A DNA stretch of 64,000 nt from Streptomyces subrutilus (GCF_008704535.1 NZ_CP023701.1:5684001-5748000), one strand, 5' to 3'; positions 41,463 to 50,244 are shown, counted from the stretch's first letter. The notes: generated from the sequence alone by a model not told the origin. Made by a program: numbers and translations.

Positions 41463-41511
41463 CCGCCCGGCGGGGCGGCCCGGCACCGCACCGGGCCGCC
41501 CCGCCGGGCGG
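41463..41511 (+). terminator. Perfect 21-bp hairpin ending the ADC/amidohydrolase operon
   Basis: 41463-41483 pairs perfectly with 41491-41511 across the 7-nt loop CACCGCA, beginning 3 bp after the stop codon. Confidence 0.9.
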
Positions 41512-41543
41512 CCGGCGGGAGAACCGCCGGTAACCCCGTCGGA

Positions 41544-41555
41544 TACCGATCGGTA
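41544..41555. promoter_or_regulatory. 12-bp palindrome TACCGATCGGTA upstream of the desaturase gene
   Basis: A perfect 12-bp palindrome 45 bp before the sterol-desaturase-like start. It could be an operator for an unlinked regulator, and it also contains a GATC, the core of Gbn sites. Confidence 0.55.
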
Positions 41556-41599
41556 ACAACCCCTAGCGGCACCCCCGGAGGCGCCTTTATGGTGCGGAC

Positions 41600-42622
41600 A
41601 TGCCGAACCTGCCCGATGTCGTGCTGTGGTCCATACCAGCCTTCGTGCTGCTCACCGTCGTGGAACTGGTGAGCTACCGGATCCATCCCGACGAGGACGC
41701 CGCCGGGTACGAGACCAAGGACGCCGTCACCAGCCTCGGCATGGGACTCGGCAGCCTCGTCTTCGACTTCCTCTGGAAGATCCCGATCGCCCTGGTCTAC
41801 GCGGCGGTCTACGAACTGACCCCGCTGCGCGTCCCCGTGCTGTGGTGGACCGTCCTGCTGATGCTGCTCGCGCAGGACTTCCTCTACTACTGGCAGCACC
41901 GCGGCCACCACGTCATCCGCATCCTGTGGGCCTGCCACGTCGTCCACCACAGCAGCCGCAGGTTCAACCTCACCACCGCCCTGCGCCAGCCCTGGACGAG
42001 CGCCACCTCCTGGCCGTTCTACCTGCCGATGATCGCCCTCGGCGTGCACCCGGCCGCCGTGGCCTTCTGCTACTCGGTCAACCTCGTCTACCAGTTCTGG
42101 ATCCACACCGAGCGCATCGGCAAGCTGCCGCGCCCGGTGGAGTACGTGTTCAACACCCCCTCGCACCACCGCGTCCACCACGCCTCCCAGGGCAGCTACC
42201 TGGACCGCAACTTCGGCGGCATCCTGATCGTCTGGGACCGGATGTTCGGCTCCTGGGTGGGCGAGACCGACCGGCCCGTCTTCGGGCTCACCAAGAACAT
42301 CGGCACCTACAACCCGCTGCGCGTGGCCACCCACGAGTACGCCGCCATCGCCCGCGACGTCCGCGCCGCCGGTGACTGGCGCGAGCGCGCCGGCCGCGTC
42401 TTCGGCGGCCCCGGCTGGCAGCCGGCCCCGGCCCCGGCTCATGCCCCGGCCCCCGCAGCCGCCTCCGTGCCGGGGTCCGCAGCCGCCGCGGTGAGCGCTC
42501 CCGTACCGGCCCGGGCCTCCGTGCCCGCTTCCGTGCCCGCCGCAGCGGTCTCCGCCCCCGAGCACGGTCCCGGGTCCGCCCCCGCCGGAGTCGCCCAGCC
42601 CGTACGGGGGGCCGGCGCGTGA
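41600..42622 (+). CDS. Sterol desaturase / fatty acid hydroxylase family membrane protein
   Basis: A 340-residue di-iron membrane oxygenase candidate. Four to five helices carry the histidine boxes of the superfamily: HRGHH near residue 100, HVVHHSSRRFN near 113, and HHRVHHAS near 190. After about residue 270 the protein continues as a long Pro/Ala/Val repeat tail (PAPAPAHAPAPAAAS) of low complexity, unusual for the family. Such enzymes hydroxylate or desaturate lipids using O2. The GTGA at its end couples it to the lysoplasmalogenase-like gene. ATG at 41600; GGAGG lies about 20 bp upstream. Lipid substrate unknown. Confidence 0.9.
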   Translation: MPNLPDVVLWSIPAFVLLTVVELVSYRIHPDEDAAGYETKDAVTSLGMGLGSLVFDFLWKIPIALVYAAVYELTPLRVPVLWWTVLLMLLAQDFLYYWQHRGHHVIRILWACHVVHHSSRRFNLTTALRQPWTSATSWPFYLPMIALGVHPAAVAFCYSVNLVYQFWIHTERIGKLPRPVEYVFNTPSHHRVHHASQGSYLDRNFGGILIVWDRMFGSWVGETDRPVFGLTKNIGTYNPLRVATHEYAAIARDVRAAGDWRERAGRVFGGPGWQPAPAPAHAPAPAAASVPGSAAAAVSAPVPARASVPASVPAAAVSAPEHGPGSAPAGVAQPVRGAGA

Positions 42623-43335
42623 GCGCCGCGCGGTCCGCCGGGACCTCCGCGCCCTCACGGGCCGACGGGCCGGCCCCCGACCGCCGGGAGCGCGCCGGTC
42701 GGGCGGCCCTGGCCGGGTTCGCCCTCGCCGCGGCCGGCGACCTCGGGTCCCTCCTCGCCGGCTGGGACCCGGGCCACCTGGTCTTCAAGCCGCTGCTGAT
42801 GCCGCTGCTCGTCGCGTACGTCCTCACCCGCGGCGCGCCCCGCCTCCTCGTCGCCGCCCTGCTCTTCGGGTGGGGCGGCGACCTGGCCCTGCTCTTCGAC
42901 GCCGACCCCGCCTTCCTGGTCGGCATGGGCTCCTTCGCCGCCGGCCACGTCTGCTACCTCGTGCTCTTCGGCCGCGGCAGGACCAGCCCCGTGCTCGCGG
43001 GCGCGTACGCCGTCGCCCTGCTCGGGACCGTCGCCCTGCTGTGGGGGGACCTGCCGCCCGAACTGCGCGTGCCCGTCGCCGGCTACAGCCTGCTGCTCAC
43101 CGCCATGGCCTACCGCTCCAGCGCGTTCGGCGCGTGGGCCGGGGCGGGCGGGGCGCTGTTCCTGCTCTCCGACACCCTCATCGCCACCGGGGTCGCCGCC
43201 TGGCCGCAGCCGCCCCGCCCCGACTTCTGGATCATGGCCACCTACCTGGCGGCCCAGTACCTGCTGGCCGGCGGAGTGCTCGCCCGGGCCCGGGCGTACG
43301 GTGGGGACGTCGCACCCGACGCCACCCACCCCTAG
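42619..43335 (+). CDS. Lysoplasmalogenase-like YhhN/TMEM86 family protein
   Basis: A 238-residue membrane protein with about eight short helices and the YhhN signatures. These are PLLMPLLVAYVLTR, GWGGDLALLFDADPAFLVGMGSFAAGHVCYLVLFG and a C-terminal YLAAQYLLAGGVL. Mammalian TMEM86 members hydrolyse the vinyl ether bond of lysoplasmalogens; the bacterial role is less clear, and actinomycetes of this type are not known for plasmalogens. GTG start overlaps the previous TGA. Together with the desaturase-like gene it suggests an ether or modified-lipid step. Confidence 0.88.
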   Translation: MSAARSAGTSAPSRADGPAPDRRERAGRAALAGFALAAAGDLGSLLAGWDPGHLVFKPLLMPLLVAYVLTRGAPRLLVAALLFGWGGDLALLFDADPAFLVGMGSFAAGHVCYLVLFGRGRTSPVLAGAYAVALLGTVALLWGDLPPELRVPVAGYSLLLTAMAYRSSAFGAWAGAGGALFLLSDTLIATGVAAWPQPPRPDFWIMATYLAAQYLLAGGVLARARAYGGDVAPDATHP

Positions 43336-43353
43336 CCGGAGGACTGCACCACC

Positions 43354-44397
43354 ATGCGCGCCACCGTCATCCACGCCCCGTACGACATCCGCGTGGAGGA
43401 GGTGCCCGACGCCGCGATCCGCAGTCCCGAGGACGCCGTCGTCCGCGTGCTGCGCGCCTGCATCTGCGGCAGCGACCTCTGGGCCTACCGCGGCGAGTCC
43501 GCGCGCCGGCCCGGCCAGCGCATCGGCCACGAGTTCCTCGGCGTCGTCGAGGAGACCGGCTCCGCCGTGTCGGGGCTGCGCACCGGCGACCTCGTCGTCG
43601 CCCCCTTCATGTGGTCGGACGGCACCTGCGACTACTGCACCGAGGGCCTGTACACCTCCTGCGAACACGGCGGGTTCTGGGGCTCGGTCGGCCACGACGG
43701 CGGCCAGGGCGAGGCCGTCCGCGTCCCGCACGCCGACGGCACCCTGGTGAAGCTGCCCGCCGAGGCCGCCTCCGACGACCACCTGCTGACCGGCCTGCTC
43801 GCGCTCTCCGACGTCATGGGCACCGGCCACCACGCCGCCCTGGGGGCCGGGGTGCGCGCGGGCTCCACGGTCGCGGTCGTCGGCGACGGCGCGGTCGGCC
43901 TGTGCGGAGTGCTCGCGGCGAAGCGGCTGGGCGCCGAGCGGATCATCGCGTTGGGCCGCCACACCGCGCGCACGGACATCGCCACCCTCTTCGGGGCCAC
44001 CGACATCGTCGCCGAACGCGCCGAGGCCGCCGAGGCCGCCGTGCGCGAGCTCACCGGGGGCCGGGGCGCCCACGCCGTCATCGAGGCGGTCGGCACCGAG
44101 ATGTCGATGCGCACCGCCGTGAACATCACCCGCGACGGCGGGGCCGTCGGCTACGTCGGCGTCCCGCACGGCAGCGGCACCGGACTCGACCTCGGCGTCA
44201 TGTTCGACCGGAACATCACGCTGCGCGGCGGCGTGGCCCCGGTCCGCGCGTACCTCCCCGAGCTGCTGGAGGACGTGCTCGGCGGCGTCATCGACCCGGC
44301 CCCCGTGTTCGACCGCACGGTCGCCCTGGACGAGGTTCCGGACGGCTACCGGGCCATGGACGACCGCAGCGCCCTCAAGGTGATGATCAAGGCCTGA
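43354..44397 (+). CDS. Zinc-dependent alcohol dehydrogenase (MDR family)
   Basis: A 347-residue medium-chain dehydrogenase. Catalytic-zinc residues lie in CICGSDLWAYRG (Cys) and GHEFLGVVEETG (His/Glu). The Cys-rich lobe CDYCTEGLYTSCEHGG fits a structural zinc or partial zinc site. The nucleotide fold carries the Rossmann motif GDGAVGLCGV near residue 175. It would interconvert an alcohol and an aldehyde or ketone. It lies 18 bp after the lysoplasmalogenase-like gene, probably in the same transcript; GGAGG precedes the ATG. The pathway is unclear; an aldehyde released from a vinyl ether is one conceivable substrate. Confidence 0.92.
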   Translation: MRATVIHAPYDIRVEEVPDAAIRSPEDAVVRVLRACICGSDLWAYRGESARRPGQRIGHEFLGVVEETGSAVSGLRTGDLVVAPFMWSDGTCDYCTEGLYTSCEHGGFWGSVGHDGGQGEAVRVPHADGTLVKLPAEAASDDHLLTGLLALSDVMGTGHHAALGAGVRAGSTVAVVGDGAVGLCGVLAAKRLGAERIIALGRHTARTDIATLFGATDIVAERAEAAEAAVRELTGGRGAHAVIEAVGTEMSMRTAVNITRDGGAVGYVGVPHGSGTGLDLGVMFDRNITLRGGVAPVRAYLPELLEDVLGGVIDPAPVFDRTVALDEVPDGYRAMDDRSALKVMIKA

Positions 44398-44405
44398 ACG
44401 ACGGA

Positions 44406-44438
44406 GAGGGCCGGGCGGGGAGACCCCGCCCGGCCCTC
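44406..44438. terminator. Bidirectional hairpin
   Basis: A 15-bp perfect stem (44406-44420 with 44424-44438) and an AGA loop between the dehydrogenase gene and the convergent protease gene. Confidence 0.85.
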
Positions 44439-44452
44439 GCGCGTGCGGTCCG

Positions 44453-46006
44453 CTACTTGACGGCCTTCAGCGCGTCGACCACGCCGTAGCCGTAGTAGCC
44501 GGTCTGGCCCCACTTGCTCTCGCAGGTGGTGGCGTCGACGAGGGTGCCGGTGGCGTCGTAGACCTGCGCCGGGCAGGCCGTCTTGGTGGCCTGGCCCTTG
44601 AGCATCGCCTGGAGCTGCGCGGGCGTGGCCCGCGGGTGGGCGCTCTTGAGCAGCGCCGCGACGCCCGCGACGTGCGGGGTCGCCATCGAGGTGCCCTGCT
44701 TGTAGCCGTAGCCGCCGCCCGGGACGGTCGACAGCACCCGGCCGTTGGCGTCCGGGGTGGCCGGGACCTGCCACTTGTCGCCACCGGGGGCCGAGACGTC
44801 CGCGACGCCCAGGCCGTAGCTGGAGTAGTAGGACTTGAAGCCCTTGTCGCCGGTGGCGGTCACCGTCACCACGCCCGGGAGCTGCGTCGGGACGTCGAGG
44901 CAGACCCGCGGGTCGATGGTGCGCGGCACCGGGGTGGTGTCGTTCGGGCTGGTCTCGTCGGTGATCGAGTCGGCCGAGAGGTCGTAGTTCTCGTTGCCGG
45001 CCGCGGCGACGTTGAGCACGCCCTTGCGCTCGGCGTACTTGCTGGCCCGGCTGAGGGCCTCCACCAGCGCCTTCTGGTCGTCGTCCGTCTTGCAGTTGAA
45101 GTACCAGGGGTCGACGTAGTAGCTGTTGTTGGTCACCTCGATCCCCTTCTCGGCGGCGAACATGAAGCCGCAGACGACGGCCTCCGTGTAGAAGAGGCTG
45201 GTCGCGGGCTCGCTCACCTTGATGGCGGCTATCTGCACGCCGGGGGCGACGCCGCTGACGCCGACGCCGTTGCGCGGGGCCGCGATCGTGCCCGCCACGT
45301 GCGTGCCGTGGTCGCTGCCGTCCGCGTACGGGCGCCACGCGCCCTCGGAGGTGTCCGCGACACCGCCGACGCAGTTGGCCGACTGCGCCTTGGAGAAGTT
45401 CGCGGCGAGGTCCGGGTGGGTGTCGTCGACGCCCGTGTCGATGACGCCCACCGTGACGTTCCGGCTGCCGTCGTTGATCTTGTGCGCCTGGTCGGCCTTG
45501 ATGGCCCGCAGGTCCCACTGGTTGGACTCCAGCGGCTCCTGGCCCGGCGCCGCCTGCGCCGCGGCCTTGGCGGCGTCCGCCGCGCTCAGCCGCTGCGTCG
45601 TGCCCTCCTCGGTGGTCTGCACCGTCGTCAAGGGGGCGGTACGGGTGGCGCCCACGGACACGAACAGGCTTCGCTGCGCGCGCAGTTGCCTGGCGAACTC
45701 GGGGTTCTGCGAATGGGCGACGACCACGCCGATCTTGTCGTGCGAGGTCACCACCGTGCCGCCGGCCCGCTCGATGGCCTTCTTCGCCTGCTTCACCGTG
45801 CCGTACGCGGTCAGGTTCGCCACGTAGGACATCTTGGGGCCGGAGGTGTCGGGCTTCGCCGCCGTGCTCGCGGCCGCCGTGTTCCCCAGCGGTGCGGCGG
45901 AGGCCGCGACCGTCGGAAGGAAGGCGAGCGAAGCGGTGAGCGCCAGGCCGACCGGGACGGCGAGACGGCCGTGCTTCCGAGCGGTACGTGACCCCAGATG
46001 CGCCAT
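44453..46006 (-). CDS. Secreted subtilisin-like serine protease (S8 family)
   Basis: A 517-residue exported protease. The signal peptide is MAHLGSRTARKHGRLAVPVG plus a hydrophobic core, ending near AASAAP. A propeptide of the I9 type follows (about 58-120, YVANLTAYGTVKQAKKAIERAGG). The catalytic triad is Asp190 (GVIDTGVDDTHPD), His233 (SDHGTHVAGT) and Ser440 (GTSMATPHVAG), with the oxyanion Asn in AAAGNENYD. An insertion with CGFMF and other cysteines could form disulfides. A single-gene unit. It would degrade extracellular protein; direct substrates are unknown. Confidence 0.95.
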   Translation of the reverse strand: MAHLGSRTARKHGRLAVPVGLALTASLAFLPTVAASAAPLGNTAAASTAAKPDTSGPKMSYVANLTAYGTVKQAKKAIERAGGTVVTSHDKIGVVVAHSQNPEFARQLRAQRSLFVSVGATRTAPLTTVQTTEEGTTQRLSAADAAKAAAQAAPGQEPLESNQWDLRAIKADQAHKINDGSRNVTVGVIDTGVDDTHPDLAANFSKAQSANCVGGVADTSEGAWRPYADGSDHGTHVAGTIAAPRNGVGVSGVAPGVQIAAIKVSEPATSLFYTEAVVCGFMFAAEKGIEVTNNSYYVDPWYFNCKTDDDQKALVEALSRASKYAERKGVLNVAAAGNENYDLSADSITDETSPNDTTPVPRTIDPRVCLDVPTQLPGVVTVTATGDKGFKSYYSSYGLGVADVSAPGGDKWQVPATPDANGRVLSTVPGGGYGYKQGTSMATPHVAGVAALLKSAHPRATPAQLQAMLKGQATKTACPAQVYDATGTLVDATTCESKWGQTGYYGYGVVDALKAVK

Positions 46007-46264
46007 GGGTTCTCCACATCATCCGTGAAAAAGCCGCCCGGACGCGGTCGCGCCGGGCGGGGTGTATGACACGGAAACCTAGTACCGCTGTTCCCTTCTG
46101 CGCCATCCGTTCGAGAAATCAATCTTCAAAGAAACGGGGGGTGTTGAACCGTCCCGACACGCCGTCCGTGCCGTTGACAGGGGGGATCGGCAACACGGTC
46201 CCCCTACACGGAGGTTGTTTTGTCCGTCGTCCCCCTCGCACCCGCGCCACTAGGAGAGCCCCCC

Positions 46265-46636
46265 GTGACGACCAACGACGCAGCAGCGCCACCGCAGGAC
46301 GACGCGGGAAGGCCCGCGGCTCCCCCCTCGGCCGAGGACTTCACCCGCGTCCAGGAGAGCCCCGACTTCGCCGAACTGCGCAGCTCCTTCCGCTCGTTCG
46401 CCTTCCCGCTGACCGTGGCCTTCATCGCCTGGTACCTGCTGTACGTACTGCTGTCGAGCTACGCCGGCGACTTCATGGGAACCAGGCTCTTCGGCAACAT
46501 CAACGTCGCCCTCGTCCTCGGCCTCGGCCAGTTCGCGACCACCTTCCTGATCGCCTGGCTGTACTCGCGCTACGCCGCCGCCCGGCTCGACCCCAAGGCC
46601 GCGGCCATCAAGTCCCGCATGGAGGCCGGAGAATGA
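46265..46636 (+). CDS. DUF485 membrane protein, symporter partner
   Basis: A 123-residue protein with two membrane helices (FPLTVAFIAWYLLYVLLSSYA and VALVLGLGQFATTFLIAWLYSRYA) after a hydrophilic N-terminus. The YLLYVLLSSYAGDFM segment is the DUF485 signature. DUF485 proteins precede acetate/solute symporters (like yjcH before actP) and are usually needed for or modulate transport. GTG at 46265 with AGGAGAG upstream is preferred to an earlier in-frame ATG at 46220. Its TGA overlaps the symporter ATG (ATGA). Confidence 0.9.
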   Translation: MTTNDAAAPPQDDAGRPAAPPSAEDFTRVQESPDFAELRSSFRSFAFPLTVAFIAWYLLYVLLSSYAGDFMGTRLFGNINVALVLGLGQFATTFLIAWLYSRYAAARLDPKAAAIKSRMEAGE

Positions 46637-48261
46637 GCAGCGCCGCCCCCCTGGCGACCCTCGCGGTCGGAGCCACCGAGCACCGGCCGCTGATCATCAC
46701 CCTGTTCGGGCTGTTCGTCGTCGCCACCCTCGTCATCACGATCTGGGCCGGCCGCCAGACCAAGGACGCCGCGGACTTCTACGCGGGCGGCCGTCAGTTC
46801 ACCGGCTTCCAGAACGGCCTCGCCATCTCCGGCGACTACATGTCCGCCGCGTCCTTCCTCGGCATCGCCGGAGCCATCGCCCTCTTCGGCTACGACGGCT
46901 TCCTCTACTCCATCGGCTTCCTCGTCGCCTGGCTGGTCGCGCTGCTGCTCGTCGCCGAGCCGCTGCGCAACTCCGGCCGCTACACGATGGGCGACGTCCT
47001 CGCGTTCCGGATGCGCCAGCGGCCCGTGCGCACCGCCGCCGGAACCTCCACCATCGTGGTCTCGATCTTCTACCTGCTCGCCCAGATGGCCGGCGCCGGC
47101 GTGCTCGTCTCGCTGCTCCTGGGCATCACCAGCGACGGCGGCAAGGTGGCCGTGGTCGCCCTGGTCGGCATCCTGATGATCCTCTACGTGACCATCGGCG
47201 GCATGAAGGGCACCACCTGGGTCCAGATGATCAAGGCGGTGCTGCTGATCGCGGGCGCCCTGCTGATCACCTTCCTGGTGCTGCTGAAGTTCGACTTCAA
47301 CATCTCCTCCCTGCTCGGCCAGGCGGCCGAGAACAGCGGCCAGGGCGCCACGTTCCTCGAACCCGGCCTGAAGTACGGCAAGGACGCCACCACCAAGCTC
47401 GACTTCATCTCGCTCGGACTCGCCCTGGTCCTCGGCACCGCCGGCCTGCCGCACATCCTGATCCGCTTCTACACCGTCCCCACGGCCAAGGCCGCCCGCA
47501 CGTCCGTGAACTGGGCCATCGGCATCATCGGCGCCTTCTACCTGATGACCATCGCGCTGGGCTTCGGCGCCGCGGCCCTGCTCAACCGGGCCGACATCCT
47601 CGCCTCGAACAAGGCAGGCAACACCGCCGCGCCCCTCCTCGCCCAGGAGGTCGGCGGCGGCGCCGGCTCCACCGGCGGCGCCGTGCTGCTCGCCGTGATC
47701 TCCGCGGTCGCCTTCGCCACCATCCTCGCCGTGGTCGCGGGGCTCACCCTCGCCTCCTCCTCGTCCTTCGCGCACGACCTCTACGTCAACGTCATCCGCA
47801 AGGGCAAGGCCACCGAGAAGGAGGAGGTGCGCGCCGCCCGCTGGTCGACCGTGGTCATCGGCGCCGTCGCCATCGGCCTCGGCGCCCTCGCCCGCGACCT
47901 GAACGTCGCCGGCCTCGTCGCCCTGGCCTTCGCGGTCGCCGCCTCCGCCAACCTGCCGACCATCCTCTACAGCCTCTTCTGGAAGCGCTTCACCACCTCG
48001 GGCGCCCTCTGGTCGATCTACGGCGGCCTGCTGTCCTCCGTCGTCCTCGTGCTCTTCTCCCCGGTCGTCTCCGGCAAGCCCACCTCGATGTTCAAGGACT
48101 CCGACTTCTACTGGTTCCCCCTGGAGAACCCGGGCATCATCTCGATCCCGCTCGGCTTCCTGCTCGGATGGCTGGGAACCGTCTTGTCCAAGGACAAGGC
48201 CGACGCGCAGAAGTTCGCCGAGCTGGAGGTGCGATCCCTCACCGGAACAGGCGCTCACTGA
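46633..48261 (+). CDS. actP: Sodium:solute symporter, acetate permease ActP type
   Basis: A 542-residue SSSF-family permease with about 13 helices. Family signatures include DFYAGGRQFTGFQNGLAISGDYMSAASFLG, GLPHILIRFYTVPTAKAAR and a sodium-site region TLASSSSFAHDLYVNV. Together with the preceding DUF485 protein and the overall sequence this fits cation/acetate symporters, which take up acetate or propionate. Length and ends are standard. The ATG overlaps the upstream stop. A 12-bp hairpin lies just after. Substrate by family only. Confidence 0.93.
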   Translation: MSSAAPLATLAVGATEHRPLIITLFGLFVVATLVITIWAGRQTKDAADFYAGGRQFTGFQNGLAISGDYMSAASFLGIAGAIALFGYDGFLYSIGFLVAWLVALLLVAEPLRNSGRYTMGDVLAFRMRQRPVRTAAGTSTIVVSIFYLLAQMAGAGVLVSLLLGITSDGGKVAVVALVGILMILYVTIGGMKGTTWVQMIKAVLLIAGALLITFLVLLKFDFNISSLLGQAAENSGQGATFLEPGLKYGKDATTKLDFISLGLALVLGTAGLPHILIRFYTVPTAKAARTSVNWAIGIIGAFYLMTIALGFGAAALLNRADILASNKAGNTAAPLLAQEVGGGAGSTGGAVLLAVISAVAFATILAVVAGLTLASSSSFAHDLYVNVIRKGKATEKEEVRAARWSTVVIGAVAIGLGALARDLNVAGLVALAFAVAASANLPTILYSLFWKRFTTSGALWSIYGGLLSSVVLVLFSPVVSGKPTSMFKDSDFYWFPLENPGIISIPLGFLLGWLGTVLSKDKADAQKFAELEVRSLTGTGAH

Positions 48262-48282
48262 CATCGTCCGAACACCCAGCGT

Positions 48283-48312
48283 GGCCGCGTCGTACTTCTC
48301 TACGACGCGGCC
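48283..48312 (+). terminator. Hairpin terminator of the symporter operon
   Basis: GGCCGCGTCGTA (48283-48294) pairs perfectly with TACGACGCGGCC (48301-48312) across a CTTCTC loop, 20 bp after the symporter stop. Confidence 0.85.
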
Positions 48313-48438
48313 GCGCCGCGTCTCGTTCATTCGGGCACCCCTGGAGGGCAGGACCGTCGCGTAGGCTCGAAGACGACGCCGCAGGACAACCCACACTGCG
48401 TCGCACCTCTACGAACCGGACAGGGGAGGGGGCCCAGA

Positions 48439-49428
48439 GTGCTTCTCGACACGTATGGCCGCGTGGCCACTGACCTGCGCGTCTCGCTCACCGACCGGTG
48501 CAACCTGCGCTGTACGTACTGCATGCCCGAGGAGGGATTGCAGTGGCTCGGGAAGTCGGACCTGCTCAGTGACGACGAGATCGTCCGGCTGATCCGCATC
48601 GCCGTCACCCGGCTCGGGATCACCGAGGTCCGCTTCACCGGCGGCGAGCCGCTGCTGCGCCCCGGCCTGGTCGGGATCGTCGAGCGCTGCGCCGCGCTGG
48701 AGCCCCGCCCCCGGATGTCGCTCACGACCAACGGCATCGGCCTCAAGCGCACCGCGCAGGCCCTCAAGGCCGCCGGCCTGGACCGGGTGAACGTCTCCCT
48801 GGACACCCTGCGGCCCGACGTCTTCAAGACCCTCACCCGGCGCGACCGCCACCGCGACGTCATCGACGGCATGGCGGCCGCCCGCGAGGCCGGCCTCACC
48901 CCGGTGAAGGTCAACGCCGTGCTGATGCCCGGGCTCAACGACGACGAGGCACCCGACCTGCTCGCCTGGGCCGTGGAGAACGCCTACGAGCTCCGCTTCA
49001 TCGAGCAGATGCCCCTCGACGCCCAGCACGGCTGGAAGCGCGAGGGCATGATCACCGCCGGGGACATCCTCCGGTCCCTGCGCACCCGCTTCACCCTCAC
49101 CGAGGAAGGCGCCGACGAGCGCGGCTCCGCGCCCGCCGAGCGCTGGCTCGTCGACGGAGGCCCGGCCACCGTCGGCGTCATCGCCTCGGTCACCCGGCCC
49201 TTCTGCGGGGCCTGCGACCGCACCCGGCTCACCGCCGACGGCCAGGTCCGCACGTGCCTGTTCGCCACCGAGGAGTCCGACCTGCGGGCCGCGCTGCGCT
49301 CGGGGCAGCCGGACGAGGAGATCGCCCGGCTGTGGAAGGTGGCGATGTGGGGCAAGAAGGCCGGATCCGGCCTCGACGACCCGTCCTTCCTCCAGCCCGA
49401 CCGCCCGATGTCGGCGATCGGCGGCTGA
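48439..49428 (+). CDS. moaA: GTP 3',8-cyclase MoaA
   Basis: A 329-residue radical-SAM enzyme for the first step of molybdenum cofactor synthesis. The N-terminal [4Fe-4S] motif is Cys21-x3-Cys25-x2-Cys28 (DRCNLRCTYC). FTGGEPLLRPG is the SAM-binding segment. The second cluster site near residue 255 (FCGACDRTRLTADGQVRTCLFA) binds GTP. The protein ends in the essential Gly-Gly (SAIGG). GTG start with GGGGGCCC upstream. Other mo genes are not in the window. Regulation by a Mo riboswitch was not seen. Confidence 0.97.
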   Translation: MLLDTYGRVATDLRVSLTDRCNLRCTYCMPEEGLQWLGKSDLLSDDEIVRLIRIAVTRLGITEVRFTGGEPLLRPGLVGIVERCAALEPRPRMSLTTNGIGLKRTAQALKAAGLDRVNVSLDTLRPDVFKTLTRRDRHRDVIDGMAAAREAGLTPVKVNAVLMPGLNDDEAPDLLAWAVENAYELRFIEQMPLDAQHGWKREGMITAGDILRSLRTRFTLTEEGADERGSAPAERWLVDGGPATVGVIASVTRPFCGACDRTRLTADGQVRTCLFATEESDLRAALRSGQPDEEIARLWKVAMWGKKAGSGLDDPSFLQPDRPMSAIGG

Positions 49429-49508
49429 GACCGGCCCGAGCCGGCCGTGCCGAGCGGGCCCGGCCGGCCGCTACCGGACGCGGCGGAGCGCCGGCCCCGC
49501 CGCTGCGT

Positions 49509-49754
49509 TCAGGTCCGCTCCGAGCCCTCCGGCTGCACCCACTCGTCGAACTTCACCACGTCCTTGAGGAATCCCCGCAGGTCGAGGAAGTGGGACAGGT
49601 GCGCGCGGTGCTCCTCGCACGCCAGCCACGTCTTGCGCCGCTCGGGCGCGTGCAGCGAGGGGTTGTTCCACGCCAGGACCCAGACGGCCGCGTCGCGGCA
49701 GCCCTTGGCGGAACAGACGGGGGCGGGAGCGCCGGAGGATTCGGGGGAGTTCAC
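49509..49754 (-). CDS. Small Cys/His-containing protein (81 aa)
   Basis: An 81-residue protein not matched to a named family. A Cys pair CSAKGC lies near residue 14, then AVWVLAWNNP, RKTWLACEEHRAHLSHFLDLRGFLKDV. The C-x4-C and C-x2-H pattern suggests a single structural zinc site. The GTG start lies next to GAGG-rich sequence. It is convergent with moaA. Similar small proteins recur in Streptomyces as hypothetical conserved proteins; its function cannot be inferred. Confidence 0.75.
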   Translation of the reverse strand: MNSPESSGAPAPVCSAKGCRDAAVWVLAWNNPSLHAPERRKTWLACEEHRAHLSHFLDLRGFLKDVVKFDEWVQPEGSERT

Positions 49755-49890
49755 GCCTCAACCCTAGAACGGAAAGGCGACGCCGAGCAGCCACGGGGGG
49801 AGCTGCCCGGCGTCGGTCCGTCGCTCCGACGGGGGATGCGGAGCGCGTAGGCAGTATGTCACGCAGGACCCGGTGCGGTGCACAGGAACT

Positions 49891-50244
49891 TCACGATTGA
49901 TCTGAGCTCTTCTTGAGGTTTCCCGCCTCCAGGGCGGGGTGCACAGGGGCGGGAACGAAGTGCGAGGGCAGCGACGGCGCCGACTCCCGCCCCGCGTTGG
50001 CGATGACCACGGCGACGTACGGCAGCAGCGCCCCCGCCACCAGCGTCACGATCGCCACGGGACGCTCCACGTTCCACAGCACGACGGTCGCGATGACCGA
50101 CAGCGTCCGGATGACCATGGAGATCACGTACCGGCGCTGACGTCCGCGCACGTCCTCGGCGAGGCCCATCCTGGCCCCGGTGATCCGGAAGACCTCGGCC
50201 CCGTTCCGCTTCTGCCGCGCGTTCCGCTCCACCTGCTCCACCAC
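49891..50244 (-). CDS. DUF3099-like membrane protein
   Basis: A 117-residue protein with two closely spaced helices (about 46-62, VIRTLSVIATVVLWNVE, and 65-85, VAIVTLVAGALLPYVAVVIAN). They are framed by a basic N-terminus (RNARQKRNGAEVFRITGARMGLAEDVRGRQRRYVISM) and a hydrophilic tail. The layout matches the actinobacterial DUF3099 family. The start is uncertain: tandem GTG codons at 50244 and 50241 in the same frame. It is divergent from the GlsB-like gene. Confidence 0.75.
   Translation of the reverse strand: MVEQVERNARQKRNGAEVFRITGARMGLAEDVRGRQRRYVISMVIRTLSVIATVVLWNVERPVAIVTLVAGALLPYVAVVIANAGRESAPSLPSHFVPAPVHPALEAGNLKKSSDQS

Noticed and set aside
45990..46100. ECF-type GGAAC-N17-GTGTC promoter for the subtilisin gene
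   Set aside because: The match is loose and common by chance in GC-rich DNA.
46174..46179. TTGACA -35 box upstream of the DUF485/symporter operon
   Set aside because: The hexamer is perfect, but no acceptable -10 lies 16-19 bp downstream (GGTCCC there), so a promoter was not called.
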